The position numbers and the translations under genes are program-made. Of a stretch of DNA of 64,000 nt, positions 58,365 to 64,000 are shown piece after piece. The first letter of the stretch is position 1. Each line of letters begins with the position of its first letter. Source of the stretch: an uncultured Butyricicoccus sp. (GTDB lineage: Bacteria > Bacillota > Clostridia > Oscillospirales > Butyricicoccaceae); NCBI RefSeq assembly GCF_944381005.1, contig NZ_CALWJM010000002.1:124001-188000 (forward strand), given 5' to 3'. The notes under the pieces are model-generated. The model saw only the letters and a list, made by a program, of their open reading frames with translations. It searched no databases and was not told where the DNA came from.

Positions 58365-58542
58365 TGTGGATAAGTGTGGGGACAATGTGCAAAATGATTA
58401 CAGGTGGTGCGGTCGTCTCGAACAGAAAATGCGCGAAAAATCGCATTTTTTTCCTAAAAATCCTGTCGAAAACCGCCTGACCGCGAGTTATACACACCAT
58501 CCACAGAATTATCCACAGCCCCTTGGGAAAGTCTGGGGATAA
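58365..58542. other. Cluster of DnaA boxes
   Basis: TGTGGATAA (58365-58373, reverse), TTATACACA (58488-58496) and TTATCCACA (58509-58517) all match TTATNCACA perfectly; TGGGGATAA (58534-58542, reverse) has one mismatch. The 348-bp stretch 58205-58552 has no gene. AT-rich blocks lie at 58261-58310 and 58421-58465. No dnaA/dnaN/rpmH is nearby, so this is more likely a DnaA-binding control site than the origin itself. Confidence 0.6.
58426..58452 (-). terminator. Terminator-like hairpin after comM
   Basis: Stem AAAATGCG/CGCATTTT with an 8-nt loop; T-run stronger on the plus strand, so its role on the minus-strand comM transcript is uncertain. Confidence 0.45.
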
Positions 58543-58552
58543 CCGTGCGTAA

Positions 58553-60079
58553 TCAGCGCAAACGGTCAATCGTGCGATAACTGAGCGCCTCGGCAATGTG
58601 CGAAGCGCCCAACGTGTCCGCGCCGTCCAAGTCGGCAATCGTGCGCGCCACCCTTAACAAACGGTCATAGGCGCGCGCGGTCAGTCCCAAGCGCTCAAAC
58701 GCCGATTCCAGCATGTTCTGCCCTGCGGCATCGACCGGGCACAGTTCCCCAATGTGCGCCGGTGGAATTTGTGCGTTGGTATGCAGTCCAAGCCCGCTCA
58801 GGCGGTCACGCTGGCGGGCGCGTGCCGTCAGCACCCGCTCGCGGATGACGGCTGAATGTTCTTCTTCACTACGCGCTGTGCGCCCGGCTAACGCGGCATA
58901 AGGCACTGGCTGCACGGCTACTTGTAAGTCAATGCGGTCGAGCAGCGGCCCGGACAGGCGGCGGATGTACTGGCGAACGGCCTGCGGTGTGCAGGTACAG
59001 CGCGGTGTACCATACCACCCGCATTTACACGGATTCATTGCCGCAATCAGTTGAAACCGCGCCGGATAACTGACCCGCCCGACCGCACGCGAAATGGATA
59101 CCACGCCGTCTTCCAGCGGCTGGCGCAGCACTTCAAGTGCATCGCTGCGAAATTCGGGAAACTCGTCCAAAAACAACACACCGTTGTGTGCCAGCGAGAT
59201 TTCACCGGGTTGGGGCAGCCTTCCGGCTTTGCCCGTGCCGCCCGCCAGCGCCTGCGCCGAGGTCGTGTGGTGGGGAGAACGCACTGGCCGTCCTGCCATC
59301 TGCGCCGCCTGTGCGCCCTGCCCGACTGCCGACCAAATGCGGATAACTTCCAGCCGTTCTGCTGGGTCGAGCGGCGGCAAGATACCCGAAAACCGCTTTG
59401 CCATCATGCTTTTACCCGAACCGGGTGGCCCGCAAAGCAATACATTATGCCCGCCTGCCGCCGCGATTTCCAGTGCGCGTTTGACTGTCTGCTGTCCGAG
59501 CACATGACAAAAATCCAGCGCATCTTGGGGCGTGTCGGACGGGGTGGGCGGCGCACACACCGGCAACCGCTCGCCGTGTTCCAAATGGTTGATAAGCTGG
59601 GAAAAGGTCTCGACCGCGTACACTTCCACGCCCGTAGCATAGGCGGCTTCGGCGGCATTGCCCGCGGGCACATACACCCGGCGAAAGCCGGCATCCCGCG
59701 CCGCAAGCGCCATAGACAGCGCCCCGCTAATAGGGCGCAATGCGCCGGTCAACGACACTTCGCCCAAAAACAAATCGGTCTGTGCGGGCGGCTGGATTTG
59801 CCCCGATGCCGCCAAAATCGCCAGCAAAATGGGCAGGTCATAAACCGGCCCTTCCTTGCGCACGTCGGCTGGTGCCAGATTGATGGTGATACGCGCCACC
59901 GGCCACTCAAAACCTGTACATTGAATCGCCGCGCGCACGCGCTCCCCCGCCTCGGCCACCGCCTTGCCCGGCAGCCCTACAAGGTCAAGCCGCGGCAGTC
60001 CATTGGAAAAGAAACATTCCACCGTCACGATATAGCCTTGAATCCCGGTCAGACCGGCTGAGTACACCAGCGAAACCAT
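58553..60079 (-). CDS. comM: ComM/YifB-family Mg-chelatase-like AAA ATPase
   Basis: A 508-residue protein of the YifB/ComM family. An N-terminal S5/Lon-like domain (LPRLDLVGLPGKAVAEAGER, then RITINLAPADVRKEGP) precedes an AAA core with Walker A CGPPGSGKSMMAKRF, Walker B VLFLDEFPEF and the Cys segment NPCKCGWYGTPRCTC, ending DLDGADTLGASHIAEALSYR. ComM is a helicase that aids branch migration in natural transformation of Gram-negatives; in Firmicutes its role is unclear. The start at 60079 follows GGGGAGG with 8-nt spacing; the in-frame start at 60106 is not conserved. Confidence 0.92.
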   Translation of the reverse strand: MVSLVYSAGLTGIQGYIVTVECFFSNGLPRLDLVGLPGKAVAEAGERVRAAIQCTGFEWPVARITINLAPADVRKEGPVYDLPILLAILAASGQIQPPAQTDLFLGEVSLTGALRPISGALSMALAARDAGFRRVYVPAGNAAEAAYATGVEVYAVETFSQLINHLEHGERLPVCAPPTPSDTPQDALDFCHVLGQQTVKRALEIAAAGGHNVLLCGPPGSGKSMMAKRFSGILPPLDPAERLEVIRIWSAVGQGAQAAQMAGRPVRSPHHTTSAQALAGGTGKAGRLPQPGEISLAHNGVLFLDEFPEFRSDALEVLRQPLEDGVVSISRAVGRVSYPARFQLIAAMNPCKCGWYGTPRCTCTPQAVRQYIRRLSGPLLDRIDLQVAVQPVPYAALAGRTARSEEEHSAVIRERVLTARARQRDRLSGLGLHTNAQIPPAHIGELCPVDAAGQNMLESAFERLGLTARAYDRLLRVARTIADLDGADTLGASHIAEALSYRTIDRLR

Positions 60080-60197
60080 ACCCACAACCTCCCCGAAAAA
60101 ACGCAATTATGTAATACTAATATAATACACTTTTGCCTTCCTTACCAATCTTTTTTGAGATTGAGACGAAAATTTGCAAAAAACTCACAACGGACGG

Positions 60198-60227
60198 TTT
60201 ACATTGGTAGGCCAATTGTGATAGAAT
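60198..60227 (+). promoter_or_regulatory. nifJ promoter with inverted repeat in the spacer
   Basis: TTTACA (60198), 18-bp spacer, TAGAAT (60222). ATTGG (60203-60207) and CCAAT (60212-60216) form a short inverted repeat in the spacer, a possible regulator site. Confidence 0.6.
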
Positions 60228-60251
60228 ACGTACGGTAATGTATTTTGCTTT

Positions 60252-60291
60252 CAGAATCGCGCGCAGTTCATTTGCGCCGTTCTGCTTTTTT
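60252..60291 (+). terminator. Terminator-like hairpin in the nifJ leader
   Basis: CAGAA and GCGCA pair with TGCGC and TTCTG (CG pair inside, two bulges), loop GTTCATT, then CTTTTTT. It lies between the promoter and the nifJ ribosome site, so it could be an attenuator. Confidence 0.55.
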
Positions 60292-60329
60292 CGTCAATCC
60301 GTAATTTCCATCAAGGAGGATTTCAAAAC

Positions 60330-63300
60330 ATGGCAAGAAAAATGAAGTCCATGGACGGTAACACCGCTGCGGCTCATGTGTCGTATGCGTTTACCGAGGT
60401 AGCAGGTATTTACCCGATTACCCCTTCCAGCCCCATGGCAGACAACGTTGACCAGTGGGCTGCCGCTGGCCAGAAGAACATCTTCGGTACGACCGTTAAG
60501 GTCATCGAGATGCAGTCCGAAGCCGGTGCAGCCGGTACCGTACACGGCTCTCTGGCAGCCGGTGCGCTGACCACCACCTACACCGCATCTCAGGGCTTGC
60601 TGCTCATGATTCCGAACATGTACAAGATTGCAGGCGAACTGCTGCCCTGTGTCTTCCATGTATCCGCGCGTACCGTTGCGTCCCACGCGCTGAACATCTT
60701 CGGCGACCACTCCGACGTTATGGCTTGCCGCCAGACCGGTTTCGCTATGCTGTGCGAAACCAACCCGCAGGAAGTTATGGACCTGTCCGCTGTCGCTCAT
60801 CTGGCAACGCTCAAGTCCCGCGTTCCGTTCATCAACTTCTTCGACGGCTTCCGCACCTCCCACGAGATTCAGAAGATTCAGGTATGGGATTACAGCGACC
60901 TGGCTGAGATGTGCGACATGGATGCTGTGGAAGCATTCCGCAAGCGCGCTCTGAATCCGGAACATCCGGTCATGCGCGGCTCGCACGAAAACGGCGACAT
61001 CTTCTTCCAGCACCGCGAGGCTTGCAACAAGTATTATGACGCTGTTCCGGGCATCGTGGAAGAGTACATGGCTAAGGTCAATGCCAAGCTGGGCACCGAC
61101 TATCAGCTGTTCAACTACTACGGCGCACCCGATGCAGAGCGCGTCATTATCGCAATGGGCTCTATCTGCGACGTAGCAGAAGAAGTTATCGACTACTTGA
61201 CCGCTCACGGCGAGAAGGTCGGCCTGGTAAAGGTTCGTCTGTACCGTCCGTTCGCAGCTGACAAGTTTATCGCTGCTATCCCGGCAACCGCTAAGAAGAT
61301 TGCCGTTCTCGACCGCACCAAGGAGCCGGGCGCTCAGGGCGAGCCGCTCTACCTCGACGTTGTAACCGCTCTGCGCAACGCTGGCAAGAACGACATCGTT
61401 GTAACCGGCGGCCGTTACGGTCTGGGTTCCAAGGATACCCCTCCGGCATCTGTATTCGCTGTTTACGAGGAACTGTCCAAGGATGCGCCCAAGCACATGT
61501 TCACGCTGGGCATCACCGACGACGTTACCTATCTGTCTCTTGAGGAAAAGCCCGCTCCGAACACCGCTGCGGAAGGCACCACCGAATGTAAGTTCTGGGG
61601 TCTGGGCGGCGACGGTACGGTTGGCGCAAACAAGAACTCCATCAAGATTATCGGTGACCACACCGACAAGTATGTACAGGCATACTTCCAGTACGACTCC
61701 AAAAAGACCGGCGGCGTAACCGTATCGCACCTGCGTTTCGGTGACAAGCCGATTAAGAGCCCGTACTACATCAATAAGGCTGACTTTGTTGCCTGCCACA
61801 ACCCGTCCTACGTTACCAAGCACTTCCCCATCGTGCGCGACGTAAAGCCGGGCGGCGTATTCCTGATTAACTGCCAGTGGACTCCCGAAGAGCTTGAGCA
61901 TCATCTGGCAGCTTCCGAGAAGCGCTACATTGCAAAGAACAACATTCAGCTCTACACCATCAATGCAATCGACCTTGCAATTGAAATCGGTATGGGCAAG
62001 CGCACCAACACCATCCTGCAATCTGCATTCTTCGCTCTGGCAAAGGTTATGCCTTCTGAAGACGCTATCCGCTTCATGAAGGAAGCTGCAACCAAGTCCT
62101 ACCTGAAGAAGGGCCAGGATGTCGTTGACATGAACCACAAGGCAATCGACGCTGGTGCAACCGCATTCGTTAAGATTGATGTTCCGGCTTCCTGGGCTGA
62201 CGTACAGGACGAGGCGAAGGGCGAAAAGCTGGTTGGCCGCGAAAAGACCGTTAAGATGGTTGAGGACATCATGGAGCCGGTTGGCCGTATGGACGGCGAT
62301 TCGCTGCCCGTATCCGCATTCGCTGGCGACCACGTTGACGGCACCTTCGAGCAGGGCGCTGCTGCTTACGAGAAGCGCGGCGTAGCTGTTACCGTTCCGG
62401 CTTGGAACGAGGCTACCTGTATCCAGTGTAACCAGTGTGCTTATGTCTGCCCGCATGCAACCATCCGTCCGTTCGCACTGACCGAGGAAGAAGCTGCTGC
62501 TGCTCCGGCATCGGCTAAGATTGTTGACATCAAGGCTGGCAAGGGCAAGGGCGTTTACAAGTACTCCCTGGCTGTTTCTCCGCTGGACTGCATGGGCTGT
62601 GGCGTATGTGCAGGCGTTTGCCCGACCAAGTCGCTGACCATGGTTCCGCAGGAACAGCAGGCAGCACAGCAGGAGACCTTCGACTACATGGTTGCAAAGG
62701 TTTCCGAAAAGGCCGACATGGTTTCCAACAATTCGGTCAAGGATTCGCAGTTCAAGACCCCGCTGCTTGAGTTCTCCGGCTCTTGCGCAGGTTGTGCAGA
62801 AACCGCTTACGCTCGCCTCATCACTCAGGTTTGCGGCGACCGCATGTATATTTCTAACGCAACTGGCTGTTCGTCCATCTGGGGCGGCCCGGCTGCTACT
62901 TCCCCGTACACCGTTAACAAGGAAGGCCGTGGCCCGGCTTGGGCAAACTCGCTGTTCGAGGACAACGCTGAACACGGTCTGGGTATGTACTACGGCCAGA
63001 AGGCTATCCGTGAGCGCCTGATTGCTAAGCTCGAAGAGATGGCTCAGGGCGAGAACACCCCGGCTGAAACCAAGGATGCTATCGCTAAGTTCATGGAGAC
63101 CAAGGAAGACGGCGCTGCAAACGCAGACGCTACCAAGGCTCTGATTGCAGAACTCGAAAAGGGTGCTGCTGCTGGCTGTGGCCTGTGCAAGGAAGTTCTG
63201 GCTGAGAAGGAATACCTGTCCAAGAAGTCCATCTGGATTTTCGGTGGCGACGGTTGGGCATACGATATCGGCTTCGGCGGTCTGGACCATGTTCTGGCTT

Positions 63301-63884
63301 CCGGCGAGGACGTAAACGTTATGGTATTCGATACCGAAGTTTACTCCAACACTGGTGGACAGGCTTCCAAGGCAACCAACATCGGTGCGGTTGCTCAGTT
63401 CGCTGCTGCTGGTAAGACCATCGGCAAGAAGTCCCTGTCTGAAATCGCTATGAGCTACGGCTACGTTTACGTTGCTCAGGTTGCAATGGGTGCAAACCCG
63501 GCTCAGACCCTCAAGGCTATCGCTGAGGCTGAGGCTTATCACGGCCCGTCCCTCATCATCGGTTACGCTCCCTGTGAGATGCACTCCATCAAGGGCGGCA
63601 TGACCAACTGCCAGAAGGAAATGAAGAAGGCTGTTGAGTGCGGCTACTGGAACATGTTCCGCTTCAATCCGGCACTCAAGGCTGAAGGCAAGAACCCGTT
63701 CATTCTGGAGTCCAAGGAGCCGACCACCAGCTACCGCGACTTCATCATGGGCGAGGCTCGTTACTCCGCTCTGACCCGTTCCTTCCCGGAGCGTGCAGAA
63801 AAGCTGTTCACGGAGGCAGAAGAGGCTTCCAAGAAGAGATTCACCCATCTCCAGAAGCTCCAGGCTCTGTACAGCGTGGACTAA
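60330..63884 (+). CDS. nifJ: Pyruvate:ferredoxin (flavodoxin) oxidoreductase
   Basis: A 1184-residue single-chain PFOR, oxidising pyruvate to acetyl-CoA and CO2 with reduction of ferredoxin, the central step of anaerobic fermentation. Domains in order: N-terminal pyruvate-binding part (AGIYPITPSSPMADNVDQWA), domain II, a two-cluster ferredoxin domain with CIQCNQCAYVCP (about 695-706) and CMGCGVCAGVCP (about 753-764), a conserved Cys motif GSCAGCAETAYARL, and a TPP-binding C-terminal part (IFGGDGWAYDIGFGGLDHVL, then VMVFDTEVYSNTGGQASKAT). AAGGAGGA is 9 nt before the ATG. Codon use is strongly biased toward GCT/GTT/AAG, so expression should be very high. The leader carries a terminator-like hairpin. 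Confidence 0.97.
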   Translation: MARKMKSMDGNTAAAHVSYAFTEVAGIYPITPSSPMADNVDQWAAAGQKNIFGTTVKVIEMQSEAGAAGTVHGSLAAGALTTTYTASQGLLLMIPNMYKIAGELLPCVFHVSARTVASHALNIFGDHSDVMACRQTGFAMLCETNPQEVMDLSAVAHLATLKSRVPFINFFDGFRTSHEIQKIQVWDYSDLAEMCDMDAVEAFRKRALNPEHPVMRGSHENGDIFFQHREACNKYYDAVPGIVEEYMAKVNAKLGTDYQLFNYYGAPDAERVIIAMGSICDVAEEVIDYLTAHGEKVGLVKVRLYRPFAADKFIAAIPATAKKIAVLDRTKEPGAQGEPLYLDVVTALRNAGKNDIVVTGGRYGLGSKDTPPASVFAVYEELSKDAPKHMFTLGITDDVTYLSLEEKPAPNTAAEGTTECKFWGLGGDGTVGANKNSIKIIGDHTDKYVQAYFQYDSKKTGGVTVSHLRFGDKPIKSPYYINKADFVACHNPSYVTKHFPIVRDVKPGGVFLINCQWTPEELEHHLAASEKRYIAKNNIQLYTINAIDLAIEIGMGKRTNTILQSAFFALAKVMPSEDAIRFMKEAATKSYLKKGQDVVDMNHKAIDAGATAFVKIDVPASWADVQDEAKGEKLVGREKTVKMVEDIMEPVGRMDGDSLPVSAFAGDHVDGTFEQGAAAYEKRGVAVTVPAWNEATCIQCNQCAYVCPHATIRPFALTEEEAAAAPASAKIVDIKAGKGKGVYKYSLAVSPLDCMGCGVCAGVCPTKSLTMVPQEQQAAQQETFDYMVAKVSEKADMVSNNSVKDSQFKTPLLEFSGSCAGCAETAYARLITQVCGDRMYISNATGCSSIWGGPAATSPYTVNKEGRGPAWANSLFEDNAEHGLGMYYGQKAIRERLIAKLEEMAQGENTPAETKDAIAKFMETKEDGAANADATKALIAELEKGAAAGCGLCKEVLAEKEYLSKKSIWIFGGDGWAYDIGFGGLDHVLASGEDVNVMVFDTEVYSNTGGQASKATNIGAVAQFAAAGKTIGKKSLSEIAMSYGYVYVAQVAMGANPAQTLKAIAEAEAYHGPSLIIGYAPCEMHSIKGGMTNCQKEMKKAVECGYWNMFRFNPALKAEGKNPFILESKEPTTSYRDFIMGEARYSALTRSFPERAEKLFTEAEEASKKRFTHLQKLQALYSVD

Positions 63885-63900
63885 TCCCAACGCTTTTACA

Positions 63901-63931
63901 AAGACCGTCCCTTTTGGGACGGTCTTTTTTT
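63901..63931 (+). terminator. Terminator of nifJ
   Basis: Perfect 11-bp stem AAGACCGTCCC/GGGACGGTCTT with loop TTTT, then TTTTT. The last 69 bases of the window hold no gene I can see. Confidence 0.9.
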
Positions 63932-64000
63932 GCGCAGAACACGGCTTTTCCAAAAAGTTCACATAATTTCCCTTGTATTTTGAGCGCAAAGGTTTTACAC

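Noticed and set aside
58365..58542. Calling the DnaA-box cluster the chromosomal origin oriC
   Set aside because: No dnaA, dnaN, recF, rpmH, rnpA or gidA gene is in the window, so a remote DnaA-binding site is the safer reading.
60294..63989. A 1231-codon open frame on the minus strand opposite nifJ
   Set aside because: It is the shadow of the strongly codon-biased PFOR gene; its translation has no family features, and the plus-strand gene explains the region completely.
1..64000. CRISPR arrays, insertion sequences, prophage or integrase genes
   Set aside because: No evenly spaced direct repeats, transposase, integrase or phage structural genes were found; the three multi-hairpin repeats are not regularly spaced.

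Overview
The window looks like a chromosomal segment of a strictly anaerobic, fermentative, monoderm Clostridia-type Firmicute, perhaps of the Oscillospirales (Butyricicoccus/Agathobaculum-like; this placement is inference). Reasons: a large pyruvate:ferredoxin oxidoreductase, a stand-alone formate-tetrahydrofolate ligase, FeoA/FeoA/FeoB iron uptake under a DtxR-type regulator, SLH-domain surface proteins, an infC-rpmI-rplT operon with a rare AUU start, and sharp TTGACA-N17-TATAAT promoters with strong AGGAGG ribosome sites. There are no phage, transposase, CRISPR or conjugation modules apart from a lone TraX-like gene, so most of the window is ordinary core chromosome.

Layout. 0-4 kb: 3' part of a branched-chain amino-acid ABC operon (livHMGF) and a cytidylate-kinase-like gene. 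4-11 kb (- strand): an LRR protein, a VWA/DUF2201 protein and a MoxR-type AAA ATPase in an ATGA-overlapped operon, followed by a dihydrouridine synthase gene broken in frame by an SLH/chitobiase-C-domain surface protein. 11-16 kb: MarR regulator plus a heterodimeric ABC exporter. 16-19.5 kb: pyrophosphatase, MgtC, PHP phosphoesterase, PrsA-type foldase. 19.6-24.6 kb: feo locus, DtxR regulator, Mrp and a NifX-like partner. 24.6-32 kb: an RND-type tripartite efflux operon (TolC-like, adaptor, pump, TetR, APH-like kinase) with a 20-bp perfect palindrome just after its promoter. 32-35.9 kb: LacI regulator divergent from inositol dehydrogenase, then dapA. 36-38 kb: ECF sigma factor with its membrane partner, and two copies of a multi-hairpin repeat. 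38-42.9 kb: tsaE-tsaB-rpiB-upp and fhs. 43-49 kb: FtsW/RodA, HEPN/MNT pair, acyl-ACP thioesterase, GH10-like protein, pyridoxal kinase and a NuoE-like protein. 49-53 kb: tRNA-Gly, a HAD-LUD fusion, malQ, trmB and a third repeat copy. 53-56 kb: rplT, rpmI, infC with attenuator leader, DUF1292 gene, a candidate structured RNA and a 30-residue peptide gene. 56-60 kb: TraX-like, SLH-M15 peptidase, a DnaA-box cluster and comM. 60-64 kb: nifJ with a terminator-like leader hairpin.

How it works together. PFOR, Fhs, malQ, Liv transport, DapA and IolG fit a saccharolytic and amino-acid-using fermenter. Feo supplies ferrous iron for the Fe-S proteins (PFOR, Mrp, NuoE-like). Several transport operons carry their own regulator (MarR-ABC, TetR-RND, DtxR-feo).

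The most notable non-routine signals are: (i) the dus::SLH in-frame junction, (ii) three copies of a conserved, covarying four-stem 3'-UTR repeat, (iii) three perfect DnaA boxes within 153 bp far from any dnaA gene, (iv) the self-contained 30-residue peptide gene and a structured RNA candidate next to it, (v) a HAD-LUD fusion, and (vi) the LRR/VWA/MoxR operon. Codon use is two-tiered: iolG and nifJ prefer GCT/GTT/AAG codons unlike their neighbours, as expected of highly expressed genes.
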